Source of the DNA: Chthoniobacteraceae bacterium
GTDB lineage: Bacteria; Verrucomicrobiota; Verrucomicrobiia; Chthoniobacterales; Chthoniobacteraceae
DNA: 64,000 nucleotides
Assembly: GCA_947476255.1 (NCBI GenBank)
Contig: CANJPY010000001.1
Span: 53,768 to 117,767, forward strand
Reading direction: 5' to 3'
The stretch's first letter is position 1, and the number at the start of each line of letters is the position of its first letter. Shown here piece after piece: positions 45,793 through 54,388 of this stretch. The position numbers and the translations under genes were made by a program. Below the pieces are notes generated by a model. That model had not been told where the DNA came from. It saw nothing but the letters and a program-made list of their open reading frames with translations, and did no database searches.

Positions 45793-46926
45793 ATGCTTCG
45801 ACTCGCGCTCAAAATGCTTTTTGGCGACCGCGCAAAATACGCGATGCTTGTTTGCGGACTTAGCTTTTGTGCGCTTCTGATGTCCCAACAGACATCCGTG
45901 TTCTGTGGACTGCTCCTTTGGACCACGGCCACGGTCCGCAATATCCGCGTCCCCATTTGGGTCGCCGATGCCAAGGTGGAACAGGTCAACGAGGTGGTCA
46001 CCATGCGTGAAGTCGAAGTCCAACGCGTCCGCTCTGTTCCGGGGGTGGACTGGGCGGTTCCCTTGTTTTGGTCCATCCTCCAAGCCAGGCTTCCGGATGG
46101 CACCTTTCAGGGCGTACAACTGACCGGCCTCGACAGCGCAAGCCTCGTGGGACGCCCCGCAAAAATGCTGGAAGGCAGGATTGAAGATTTGCAGCTTCCC
46201 AACGCGGTGATTGTCGACCAAGTGGCGATTGAAAAGTTCGCCAAACGCGGGATCCGCCTCCACGTCGGGACTGTTTTTGAAATCAACGACAAGGAAGCCC
46301 GCGTCGTGGGCATCTGCGAAACGGAGCGGTCTTTTCTGGGCCAGCCGTATGTCTTTACCACGTACTCCCGGGCGCTCCAGTACGCCCCTCTACAGCGTAA
46401 ATTACTCTCCTTCATCTTGGTACACCCCAAAAAAGGGACGCCTGTCCCCGAATTGGTGCATCGCATTTCCACCCTCGGCGGACTGCGCGCCTTCAGTTCC
46501 GACCAATTCGCCTGGGACACCTTAATCTGGTACGTGCGTAACACAGGCATCCCCATTTCATTTGGCACGGTGGTGATTCTGGGCATTGTGGTCGGCATCG
46601 CGATTGCGGGCCAGACCTTCTATCTCTTCGTTCACGAAAACATGCGCTATTTGGCAGCGCTCAAAGCCATGGGGGCGGGTTTCAGCGTGCTTGCAAAGAT
46701 GGTTGTTCTGCAGGCATTTACTGTTGGCTTTATCGGCTACGGACTGGGGGTCGGCCTGGCGGCGCTTTTTGGAAACGCCGTTTTGCGCAAAGGACAGCCG
46801 CCCTTTTACATGCCCTGGCAGATTCTGGCGTTTACCGGCGTTGTCATTATCCTCATCTGCCTGTTTTCCGCCCTTGTGGGGCTCATTAAAATCGCACGCA
46901 CCGAAGCGGCGATGGTCTTCAAATGA
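45793..46926 (+). CDS. ABC transporter permease, DevC-like (FtsX family)
   Basis: A 377-aa permease. One N-terminal helix (YAMLVCGLSFCALLMSQ) precedes a periplasmic region (residues 45-240), and three C-terminal helices follow (ISFGTVVILGIVVGIAIAG, MVVLQAFTVGFIGYGLGVGL, ILAFTGVVIILICLFSALVG). The permease-ATPase-adaptor order and the MLRLALKMLFGDRAKY start match DevBCA-type exporters, known for glycolipid export in cyanobacteria. The ATG at 45793 follows AAGG at a good distance. The stop overlaps the ATPase gene start (ATGA). Confidence 0.88.
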   Translation: MLRLALKMLFGDRAKYAMLVCGLSFCALLMSQQTSVFCGLLLWTTATVRNIRVPIWVADAKVEQVNEVVTMREVEVQRVRSVPGVDWAVPLFWSILQARLPDGTFQGVQLTGLDSASLVGRPAKMLEGRIEDLQLPNAVIVDQVAIEKFAKRGIRLHVGTVFEINDKEARVVGICETERSFLGQPYVFTTYSRALQYAPLQRKLLSFILVHPKKGTPVPELVHRISTLGGLRAFSSDQFAWDTLIWYVRNTGIPISFGTVVILGIVVGIAIAGQTFYLFVHENMRYLAALKAMGAGFSVLAKMVVLQAFTVGFIGYGLGVGLAALFGNAVLRKGQPPFYMPWQILAFTGVVIILICLFSALVGLIKIARTEAAMVFK

Positions 46927-47651
46927 GCACGCCCCCCTCCATGGATTACGCCGTCAAAACCACGGCCTTGGGAAAGACTTACGGCAAAGGCGACAATGTA
47001 GTGCAAGCGCTCAAAGCCGTCGATTTTGAAGCCCGTTGCGGCGAGCTCCTCATGATTGTCGGCCCCTCCGGTTGTGGCAAAACAACGCTTTTAAGCGTCA
47101 TTTGCGGGACCCTGCACTACGACACGGGCTCTGTGAGCGTCTTCGGACAAGATCTCGCCCGTTTGAGTTCAGGTAAATTGACCGCCTTCCGCGGTAAAAA
47201 CGTGGGTTTTGTCTTCCAGCAGTTTAATCTCATTCCAACCTGGACGGCATTGGAGAACGTGACGGTGCCCATGCTCTTGAATGGGAGCTCGCGCGCCAGC
47301 GCCGAAACAGCCGCCAGCGCGCTTTTGAAAGAAGTGGGTATAGGGGACAAGCTCAACGCACTCCCCTCCGAACTGTCAGGCGGCCAGCAACAACGTGTGG
47401 CCATTGCAAGGGCGCTAGTGCACGAACCACGCCTCCTCATCTGCGATGAACCCACGGCCGCCCTGGACGCTGCCTCTGGAAAGAAAGTCCTCCAACTGCT
47501 CAAGGAACGCGCCTGCCGCCCTGATCGCGGAGTGATTGTCGTCACGCATGACAGCCGTATTTTCCCTTTTGCCGATCGCATCGCTGAAATGGAAGATGGT
47601 CAAATCAAGGCCATGCACGGCCCGGGAGAATGCCAGTCTCTTTATGTTTAA
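46923..47651 (+). CDS. ABC transporter ATP-binding protein, DevA-like
   Basis: A 242-aa ATPase with Walker A GPSGCGKTTLLS, VFQQFNLIPTWTALENV (Q-loop), LSGGQQQRVAIARALVHEP signature and LLICDEPTAALD Walker B, then VVTHDSRIF (H-loop). LolD/DevA subgroup. It overlaps the permease by 4 bp and the adaptor start by 8 bp. Confidence 0.92.
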   Translation: MSTPPSMDYAVKTTALGKTYGKGDNVVQALKAVDFEARCGELLMIVGPSGCGKTTLLSVICGTLHYDTGSVSVFGQDLARLSSGKLTAFRGKNVGFVFQQFNLIPTWTALENVTVPMLLNGSSRASAETAASALLKEVGIGDKLNALPSELSGGQQQRVAIARALVHEPRLLICDEPTAALDAASGKKVLQLLKERACRPDRGVIVVTHDSRIFPFADRIAEMEDGQIKAMHGPGECQSLYV

Positions 47652-48567
47652 ACGGGTTTCATTTTTCGTTGCGCTCGCGGGCATCGGCCTCGCCGCAAAT
47701 CTGGTACGCAAACAAGACGTCGTCCTGCCGCCAGTGGCCCCATTGGCAGAACCCGCTTCGGCCCCCTACCGCGACTCCATCGGTGCGCGCGGCATCGTGG
47801 AGGGCGTCGAGGAGAACGTACGCATCGCCCCCGCCGGCGCGGGTTTGGTGGCCTCGGTAAAAGTCAAAGTCGGCGACGAGGTTTCCGCAGGAGATGTTCT
47901 TTTTGAACAGGATACGAGGGACGCAGAAGCGCAGATCGCCGTCCAGGAAGCCACCGTCCTTGCGATTCAGACCTCCATCGTCGAAGCAGATGTCGCCCTG
48001 GCAGACAAGCAGGACCAATGGGACCGCGTGGTCCAGTTGCGAGAAAACCGCGTCGTCAGTGTGGATGAAAAACAGCGCACACAGTTCGCGCTGCGCGCAG
48101 CCGCGAGTCGCGTCGAATCTCGCAAAAGCGACCTCGCAGCCGCGCGAGCGCAGGCTGCGCGCGCCAAAGTGCAACGCGAACTGCTGTCCGTCCGGGCTCC
48201 GCGCCACGGAACCGTCCTCCAGGTAAATATTCGCGCCGGTGAATATGCCGTCCCCAGTGCTGCGGAGGTCAGTCTCCTTTTGGGGCGGACAGACAGTTTC
48301 CAATTGCGCGCGGATGTGGACGAAGACAACGCCCCCAGAGTCAAACCCGGCTGCTCTGGCGTGGCTTTCATCAAGGGATCCCGTCAGAACTCGATTCCCC
48401 TGCGCTTTGTACGAATAGAGCCCTATATCTTGCCAAAACGTTCCCTTACAGGTGAAAGCGGCGAGCGCGTCGACACCCGGGTCCTGCAGGTGATTTTTCA
48501 ATTCGATCGCGGCACCGTGCCGGTCTATGCAGGACAACAGATGGACGTGTTCTTGGACGCCAAATAA
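47644..48567 (+). CDS. HlyD-family adaptor of the DevBCA-like exporter
   Basis: A 307-aa membrane-fusion protein with an N-terminal anchor (FKRVSFFVALAGIGLAANL), lipoyl halves (VRIAPAGAGLVASVKVKVGDEVSAGDVLFEQD and SVRAPRHGTVLQVNIRAGEYAVPSA), an alpha-hairpin between them, and a beta-barrel with RFVRIEPYILPKRSLTGE. It resembles DevB. The ATG at 47644 lies within the end of the ATPase gene. No TolC channel gene follows; the channel at 6314 or another may be shared. Confidence 0.85.
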   Translation: MFKRVSFFVALAGIGLAANLVRKQDVVLPPVAPLAEPASAPYRDSIGARGIVEGVEENVRIAPAGAGLVASVKVKVGDEVSAGDVLFEQDTRDAEAQIAVQEATVLAIQTSIVEADVALADKQDQWDRVVQLRENRVVSVDEKQRTQFALRAAASRVESRKSDLAAARAQAARAKVQRELLSVRAPRHGTVLQVNIRAGEYAVPSAAEVSLLLGRTDSFQLRADVDEDNAPRVKPGCSGVAFIKGSRQNSIPLRFVRIEPYILPKRSLTGESGERVDTRVLQVIFQFDRGTVPVYAGQQMDVFLDAK

Positions 48568-48772
48568 ACCTCTGGGGCCCAGACGACTCACTCCTTTTGG
48601 GCGGGATCAGCGCCTCAAGGAATTCCCCTGCCCCACAGGGAAGCACCGGACTCGACTTGTCAGACCCACCGAAAGTTCCCGGCCCCCGAGGCGGCTCAAC
48701 TCGACAACATCGAGCGGTTCGAGCTTGCACAATTGCGAACGGCCCTCAATGATGCTCGACTCTTTTCAAAAC

Positions 48773-48863
48773 GGATGGGTGCCGGAGTGGTCGAACGGGC
48801 TCGCCTGGAAAGCGTGTGTACCTCAAAAGGGTACCGAGGGTTCGAATCCCTCCCCATCCGCCA
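48773..48863 (+). tRNA. tRNA-Ser (anticodon GGA), CCA encoded
   Basis: A type II tRNA. Acceptor GGATGGG (48773-48779) pairs with CCCATCC (48853-48859), with discriminator G and genomic CCA at 48861-48863. The anticodon loop CTGGAAA gives GGA (reads UCC/UCU). A long variable arm (GTGTACCTCAAAAGGGTACCG region) and the T-loop GGTTCGAATCC are present. The sequence closely parallels E. coli tRNA-Ser(GGA). Confidence 0.95.
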
Positions 48864-49080
48864 TATTTTATTGCTCCCCAAGCACTTGGGGGTTACGCCA
48901 AACCCGGCAGCCGCCGGAAGCACTGGGCGCAGCCCCCCGCAATTTGAGTCCTACGTCTGTTAAGGGTTCGTAAAAGCTGTAAACGTTCTGTTTTTTCAAT
49001 GCTCAGTCCGCGGCAGTGGTTCGATTCCTGCTCACTATGTTCCCGTCGGCACTCCCTCATCTCGCTTCCCTCCCCTCCCT

Positions 49081-52000
49081 ATGAAAAAAACGACTAAATC
49101 TGACGTTTGGAAAAAGCGGCTCGCGACCTCGGCCGCTGTGGGTTTATTGGGCTCCGTCGGCTACCTGGCTGGAAGCCATCTTGGGCAACCCCTTTCCCTC
49201 CAGACGTCTCCGTCAAACACACCCACCCCTTCAGCGCTGCATCCAAGCGCGCTCACCTCGAAAAAACCGACTGCAGATTCGTCCTCGGGGCGCGGCACGC
49301 AAGCCCCCAATCCCTCGGGAAAAGCCCCCTTCGCAGTGCTTCCAGCAAAAGGGGCCCCTCAGGGAGAACTGCTGCCCGCCGCGGCCGAAAATCCTGATGC
49401 CGACAAAGGCCGCGTCGTGAAGTTGGATTTATCAAAAGTGAAGAACTGGGCCGGGTTCAAGCAGGGCGACCAGATTGCACTGCCCACCGCCTCCGGTGAA
49501 GTCCTCGAGGGGACGATCAACTTGGTGCAAGAAGACGGGGCCTGGCTCCGTATGGGTGGCCTACTCGCCGATGGCAAAGGCAGCTTCAGCCTCAACACAA
49601 ACTTCGATGAAGCTTCCGGGATGATCCTGCTGCCGGAATCAGGAGTCGGGTATCAGATCCAAATGGATGGCCCGCAACTCGTCTTGGTGGAAAGGCGCCT
49701 GAGTTCCTTGGTTTGCTTTCCTGCAATCAAGGCCTCTTCGGCACTCGCCGCCTCAGACAACGCGCCACGCCAAGCCGTTCCCACTGCGGTTGTCATTCCC
49801 TCGGTGAACACCCGCCCGGGCGCGCGTGGCGTCATTTACGTCGATTTCGATGGAGAATCGGTCACCGACCCCGTTTGGAATGGAGGCCGTACCATTAACG
49901 CGGCGCCCTCCTCTCTCTCAAGCGACCAGATCGTGCAGGCCCTCAATAACGCCGCGCAAGACTGGGCGCCCTTTGACGTCACCTTCACCACCGACGCCGC
50001 GCTGTATGCCGCGACGCCCGCCGGTTCAAGAATGCATGCCGTTGTCACCCCCACAGATAGCGCCGCCCCCGGTTCAGGGGGTGTGGCGTACGTGGACAGC
50101 TGGAGCGGGGCCGGACGGGGCTTCCGCTCAGATGTGGTCTGCTGGATTTTCAATCAAACCGTAAAGAATGTGGCCGAATCGTTGTCCCACGAAGTTGGAC
50201 ACACCGTCGGACTCAACCACGACGGCCAGGTTGGCGGCTCGGAATATTATTCCGGCCATGGCGGAGGCCTTTCCACACCAACGAGCTGGGCGCCGATTAT
50301 GGGCGCCGGATACTCAAAGAGCCTCGTGCAGTGGAGCAAGGGTGAATATGCCAACGCCAACAACAAGGAGGATGACCTGGCCACCATTGGCAAGGCAGCC
50401 AACCAATTCGGCCTCGTCAAAAACGAACTGCTCAACGGCGTCAGAGCCCTTCCAGTCACGGGAAGCACTTTCCTGGCAGACGGCCTCCTGCGCAGCGCCG
50501 ACAGCGTGGATACGTTCAAATTCCGCACCACTGGCGGCCAACTTCTGGCTTCCGTGCGCCCCTCTACGGAGGAAAGCGATCTCGACGTTCAACTCGAACT
50601 TCAGAACTCTTCCGGCGGCACTGTAGTTCTTTCCAACTTGGCAGACGCGCTGAGCGCCTCCATTAACAAAGCCATCACAGCCGGAGAGTACAGCCTCGTC
50701 GTGCGTCCCGCAGGCATGGGAACAAAAGCGGCAAATGGATATACCGCAGGATATTCCTCCTATGGTTCGGTAGGCAGGTACACTCTCTCCGGGTCCCTGC
50801 AGGGGATCATCTCCGTCCCCATCTTTACCGCACCTTCCACGTTTCTTGGCACTGCCGGCCAACCCCTCAGTTATACGGTCAGCGTAAGCGCGGGAAGCAC
50901 GGTCACCTTGGCCCCAGGCAGTCTTCTGCCTCCCGGCCTTTCCTTCAACACGCAGACCCTCGTTTTAAGTGGGACCCCAACGCAGGCCACTGGCACTGGC
51001 ACCCCCGGCACCGCTGACGGCCCCGGCCTGCTCAAGCTCGTTGCCACCAACGCCACCGGTTCTGCAGCGATGGACATCGTGATTCACATTTCCAAGGCCG
51101 GCCTCCCCTTGGCCGACGCTCTGCTTGGCAATGCCGCGGTGACCTCACCCACTGCCCCATGGAGCGGTGTGAGCCTTGTAAAAGCAGACGGTACAACGGG
51201 TACTGTCGCCCAAAGTGGAGCGATTGCCAATGACGGTGTCACTTCATTGCGGTTTGACTACACCTACCCAAAACCTGCCACCCGCGGGGCCTCACCTTCA
51301 AGCATTCTGACCTTTTACTGGAAAGCCTCCACAGAAGCCGCAAGCAGGTTCTACTCAAAGGGCGATATGGTCCAGTGCCGCGTCGATGGAGCTCTCCTTA
51401 GGGATTGGGAACAGGGGACACCGCTCATCCTCAGCGGCGAAACCGGTTGGATGAAACAAACCGTGCGTCTCCATGGATACGGCACGCGGAGAGTGGAATT
51501 CGTTTACTCCAAAGACGCCAGCCTCAGCGCCGGTCAGGATAAAGTTTGGGTCTATGTATCCGGCATTGGGCAGCCTCCAATGGTCAACAGTTCGCCTGAT
51601 TCTCTCAAACTGAGTCAGGGAACCACCTCCTTTACCCTGAGCGCAGACATCTCCGGGGCGGATTCCCTCGTCTGGAAAAAAGATTACGCGACGCTCGTTA
51701 GCGGTTCCTCGGGAACGGGCAGCAGCATCATTGGCGCCAACACCAGCGTTCTCACCGTTTCAAACATCTCGGGCGCGGATGTGGGCGCATACTGGCTCGA
51801 AGCTAAAAACGCTTACGGCCAGGTAATTACCAGACCGGCGCAGGTTCTCATCGCCTCCCCTCCCGTCATCACTCAGCAGCCAGCGGCACCTCTGGATCTA
51901 AAACTCGGAGACCCCTTGCTCCTTACCGCCGAAGTGGGTGGAGGCGACCCCATTTATTATCAATGGATCGAGGATGGCATCGCCACTCGCTGGAGCGTTG

Positions 52001-52188
52001 CATGGTCTTCCTCGGTGAGTTTTTCGGTCCCCAAGACCACGGCTGCCACTCCGGGTAAGTATACGCTGGTCGTTCTAAACCAGTTCGGCAAAGTCACCTC
52101 GGAGTCTGTCACCGTTGCCTTCACGACCGCAACCATCGGCGCGCCGAAAGCTCGGATCCTCTCTCGCTCGACCCACCACGCAGACTGA
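49081..52188 (+). CDS. Large secreted zincin metalloprotease with Ig-like domains
   Basis: A 1035-aa protein. A signal/anchor region (LATSAAVGLLGSVGYLAG) and a Pro/Ser-rich linker precede a metalloprotease domain with HEVGHTVGLNHD (about residue 370; HExxHxxGxxHD zinc site) and a Met-turn in APIMGAGY. The PPC-like segment (about residues 450-580), a He_PIG-type Ig domain (LPPGLSFNTQTLVLSGTPTQA) and at least one more Ig-like domain (WKKDYATLVSG, GAYWLEAKNAYGQ) follow. It probably digests protein outside the cell. It stands alone after the tRNA. Confidence 0.83.
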   Translation: MKKTTKSDVWKKRLATSAAVGLLGSVGYLAGSHLGQPLSLQTSPSNTPTPSALHPSALTSKKPTADSSSGRGTQAPNPSGKAPFAVLPAKGAPQGELLPAAAENPDADKGRVVKLDLSKVKNWAGFKQGDQIALPTASGEVLEGTINLVQEDGAWLRMGGLLADGKGSFSLNTNFDEASGMILLPESGVGYQIQMDGPQLVLVERRLSSLVCFPAIKASSALAASDNAPRQAVPTAVVIPSVNTRPGARGVIYVDFDGESVTDPVWNGGRTINAAPSSLSSDQIVQALNNAAQDWAPFDVTFTTDAALYAATPAGSRMHAVVTPTDSAAPGSGGVAYVDSWSGAGRGFRSDVVCWIFNQTVKNVAESLSHEVGHTVGLNHDGQVGGSEYYSGHGGGLSTPTSWAPIMGAGYSKSLVQWSKGEYANANNKEDDLATIGKAANQFGLVKNELLNGVRALPVTGSTFLADGLLRSADSVDTFKFRTTGGQLLASVRPSTEESDLDVQLELQNSSGGTVVLSNLADALSASINKAITAGEYSLVVRPAGMGTKAANGYTAGYSSYGSVGRYTLSGSLQGIISVPIFTAPSTFLGTAGQPLSYTVSVSAGSTVTLAPGSLLPPGLSFNTQTLVLSGTPTQATGTGTPGTADGPGLLKLVATNATGSAAMDIVIHISKAGLPLADALLGNAAVTSPTAPWSGVSLVKADGTTGTVAQSGAIANDGVTSLRFDYTYPKPATRGASPSSILTFYWKASTEAASRFYSKGDMVQCRVDGALLRDWEQGTPLILSGETGWMKQTVRLHGYGTRRVEFVYSKDASLSAGQDKVWVYVSGIGQPPMVNSSPDSLKLSQGTTSFTLSADISGADSLVWKKDYATLVSGSSGTGSSIIGANTSVLTVSNISGADVGAYWLEAKNAYGQVITRPAQVLIASPPVITQQPAAPLDLKLGDPLLLTAEVGGGDPIYYQWIEDGIATRWSVAWSSSVSFSVPKTTAATPGKYTLVVLNQFGKVTSESVTVAFTTATIGAPKARILSRSTHHAD

Positions 52189-52206
52189 AAGCGTGGGCGC
52201 CTCCTG

Positions 52207-52251
52207 CCATCCCAACCAACCTCCTCCTCCGACTGCATCAAACTCGGCATT
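52207..52251. repeat. Left copy of an imperfect direct repeat flanking the SGNH gene
   Basis: The 45-bp stretch beginning CCATCCCAACC and ending AACTCGGCATT resembles 53069-53112 (ACATCCCAATCC ... AACTTGGCAT). On the minus strand both read F-D followed by a Gly-rich GGGG-LG segment, like the start of a secreted jelly-roll or LamG-type domain. Confidence 0.5.
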
Positions 52252-52284
52252 GCCGTACACGCCGGTGCGCGGGGCCGTGGTTGG

Positions 52285-52986
52285 CTATGGATCGAGCGCT
52301 CCAAGCATCTTCTCGGCGACGAACTGGTTGCCCGCTAAGTTCAAGTGAACCTGATCGCTGGTGAGGATTCCCTTTTCCTTATCTTCCGGATTGTGAAGCG
52401 CGATGTAGTCAACGAACGCCTTTCGCAGGTCACAGAGTTGGAGGTTTCGCTCTTTGGCCAGGCTGCGACTCAGATCCGAGTATTCATCGAGCTTCGCGTC
52501 GGGAGGGTTGCTGCCGTGTTTCTTTTCGCCAATGACACTAGGGGTGCAAAGAATCACGCGCGCGCCCCCTGCCTGAATTTTGCTGATCACTTCCTTAAGC
52601 CCAGAGGTAAAGCTGTCGGGCGTGGTGCCGCGGTTCGGGTCTGTTTGGCCGCGCCAAACATCATTGATTCCGATATAGATCACGACAATCGTCGGTTCCT
52701 TGGCCACGACGTCCTTCTCGACACGGGCCTGCAGGTCTGGAACTCTGTTGCCGCTGACACCCGCCCCAAGGCACTCGATTTTAAGTTCGGGATATTTTTT
52801 ATCCAATGAACTTCTGATCATTGTGATGAAGCCGTTGAGACCCGCCCCTCCCGCAGTAATCGAATCGCCGAGGAACACGATGCGCTCGCCCTGCCTCAGG
52901 GGCGTCTTTTCGGCTTCGGATGCAATCGCGGAAACGAACAAACCGAACGTGATCAAAGCGGCGGTGGTGAGGCGAGTGGGACACAT
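52285..52986 (-). CDS. Secreted SGNH/GDSL-family hydrolase
   Basis: A 233-aa esterase-like protein with a signal peptide (RLTTAALITFGLFVSAIAS). SGNH blocks: IVFLGDSITAGG (nucleophile Ser), GNRVPDLQARV, VVIYIGINDVWRG (Asn of block III) and DQVHLNLAGNQFVA (catalytic Asp-His). Such enzymes remove acyl groups from carbohydrates or lipids. The ATG at 52986 begins the signal peptide. The gene is flanked by a 44/45-bp imperfect direct repeat and lies between the metalloprotease and VapBC. Confidence 0.9.
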   Translation of the reverse strand: MCPTRLTTAALITFGLFVSAIASEAEKTPLRQGERIVFLGDSITAGGAGLNGFITMIRSSLDKKYPELKIECLGAGVSGNRVPDLQARVEKDVVAKEPTIVVIYIGINDVWRGQTDPNRGTTPDSFTSGLKEVISKIQAGGARVILCTPSVIGEKKHGSNPPDAKLDEYSDLSRSLAKERNLQLCDLRKAFVDYIALHNPEDKEKGILTSDQVHLNLAGNQFVAEKMLGALDP

Positions 52987-53034
52987 AGGGGCGCTAATGG
53001 GCAGATGGCCTGAGGTTGTCGACTTGCGCGACAT

Positions 53035-53395
53035 CCCATGATCTTAAGTGCGATGACAACCCCCAGGACATCCCAATCCACCGCCTCCTGCGAAGGGATC
53101 AAACTTGGCATCATCTAACCGCCAGATTTCGAATTGAATCCAAAATATCGGGACTTCCGAGGATTCGTCCAAAGCACGGCGTGAGCCGGCCGGCAAACGG
53201 ACTTCCTTTGGTGCGGGGCAAAAGAGGAAGTTCAAATTTAGCGCGTTGTGCCGACGCGCTTTTGAAACCGGCGACACAATACACTCTGGTCGTAGAAGCT
53301 GCGTTTAACCCGCTGGGCAAGGAAGCCTTCCTCCCCCCCATGCGCACGCAAAAAGGAATTGCTTATCGATATTTCGGGCAGTCAAATATGTCAGA
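53035..53395. other. Non-coding stretch with a probable decayed gene
   Basis: 361 bp without a credible gene. It contains the right copy of the direct repeat (53069-53112). The minus-strand frame across about 53060-53290 reads as a possible fragment of a secreted domain (WIQFEIWRLDDAKFDPFAG...), but no full domain can be recognised. Confidence 0.4.
53069..53112. repeat. Right copy of the direct repeat flanking the SGNH gene
   Basis: Partner of 52207-52251, about 860 bp away, in the same orientation and with roughly three quarters of positions shared by eye. Confidence 0.5.
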
Positions 53396-53827
53396 TCAGG
53401 GGGCAATGAGGTGTAGTGCTGCTGCACCACCTGTGAGAAGAGCGGAATCAATGCGTTGATCAAAGGTGGCCAGTTTACTTCCATGCTTCACGGCGAGGGC
53501 GAGAAGGTAGAGGTCCGTGAGCTGCTGTGACTCGGGGAGGCTCGGAAAGGCACGAGGATCCGCGAGGGAAATGTCGTCTGGCCAAAATTGGTGACCAGGA
53601 GCGGCGCGAAATGTATTTAGTACCCGCCTTGCTTCTGCCGTTGACCCCGGTCCGTGGGGATAACTGTTTCCGCCGAAAATGCGGATGAAGGCGTTCTCGG
53701 TGAGCGGGCAGGTGGCCCAGCCTTCCAGGGTGGCGCACTTTTCAAAAAACTGCAGGGCCGCAACCCTATGCGGATGATTGGCGTCCCCTAGCGCAATCAG
53801 CACATTGACATCTAGAAGGTAGATCAT
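53396..53827 (-). CDS. vapC: PIN-domain toxin VapC
   Basis: A 143-aa PIN-domain ribonuclease. It has YLLDVNVLIAL with the first conserved Asp, LTENAFIRIFGG, an acidic pair in ISLADPRAF, QLTDLYLLALAVKHGSKLATFDQRI (two further acidic residues) and a short C-terminal tail. VapC toxins cleave tRNA or rRNA when freed from VapB. The start ATG overlaps the stop of the antitoxin gene (ATGA). A damaged relative of its 3' part lies at 63131-63232. Confidence 0.9.
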   Translation of the reverse strand: MIYLLDVNVLIALGDANHPHRVAALQFFEKCATLEGWATCPLTENAFIRIFGGNSYPHGPGSTAEARRVLNTFRAAPGHQFWPDDISLADPRAFPSLPESQQLTDLYLLALAVKHGSKLATFDQRIDSALLTGGAAALHLIAP

Positions 53828-54111
53828 GCGTTTCCCGTGGCGACGGAGATGATCCTAGCGTCTTCTTCTTCATATTGATGATCGACAAGACGCTGAACCT
53901 GGTCGGTCGGCAGCGCTTCGGAGCGCTTTTTTAAACTCAGGATGCCAAACGGCCCCACTTCGTAGGGGCTGTCCGGCGCGAGAGTTTCCAGCGGAGCGAT
54001 TTCCCTGCGAAGGGCGTGCTCCACCATGGCCTTGAGGGTGGTTTTCCGCTGGGCAGCCAGCGCTTTGGCCGCGATCAACAAGGTGTCGGGCAAATCAAGC
54101 GTGGTTTTCAT
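53824..54111 (-). CDS. vapB: Ribbon-helix-helix antitoxin VapB
   Basis: A 95-aa antitoxin with an N-terminal MKTTLDLPDTLLIAAKALAAQ ribbon-helix-helix that binds its own promoter, and an acidic/Tyr-rich C-terminal region (about residues 60-95) expected to wrap the toxin. It is translationally coupled to vapC. Its 5' region carries repeated GATATGG boxes. Confidence 0.88.
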   Translation of the reverse strand: MKTTLDLPDTLLIAAKALAAQRKTTLKAMVEHALRREIAPLETLAPDSPYEVGPFGILSLKKRSEALPTDQVQRLVDHQYEEEDARIISVATGNA

Positions 54112-54138
54112 GATATGGGTTACGATATGGAAATATGG
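54112..54138. promoter_or_regulatory. Candidate VapB operator boxes
   Basis: GATATGG at 54112-54118 and 54124-54130, ATATGG at 54133-54138, immediately upstream of the vapB start, plus an inverted CCATATC at 54193-54199. The 12-bp spacing suits RHH dimers. Consensus not known. Confidence 0.45.
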
Positions 54139-54200
54139 CTGACTGTAAAGCCCTGTTCTGGCTCTCGCGCTTTAGCGAGGTCGCTTCGTGAGCCATATCA

Positions 54201-54230
54201 GTGTCGCGTAAGCCCTAAGATACGCGACAC
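54201..54230. promoter_or_regulatory. Perfect 10-bp inverted repeat in the vapB/kinase intergenic region
   Basis: GTGTCGCGTA (54201-54210), 10-nt spacer, TACGCGACAC (54221-54230). There is no T-run, so it is not a standard terminator. It lies between the divergent vapB and kinase genes and may be an operator or the stem of a small RNA. Otherwise the 277-bp gap holds GC-rich sequence of no clear kind. Confidence 0.5.
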
Positions 54231-54388
54231 CCCGAAACCAAGAGCGCCGCTTCTGACCGCGATGAGGACGCGCGGCGCGAACCTCAATCGAAAGGCCGCG
54301 CGCGGCCTATTCGCGGGACGCGTTAAAAATGCACTGACAAACAACATTCGCGCTAATACTTTATAGTAAATCTGCATTTACCTGCCCG

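Noticed and set aside
48876-48891. CCCCAA-GCAC-TTGGGG hairpin after tRNA-Ser as a terminator
   Set aside because: No T-run follows, so it cannot be called an intrinsic terminator with confidence.
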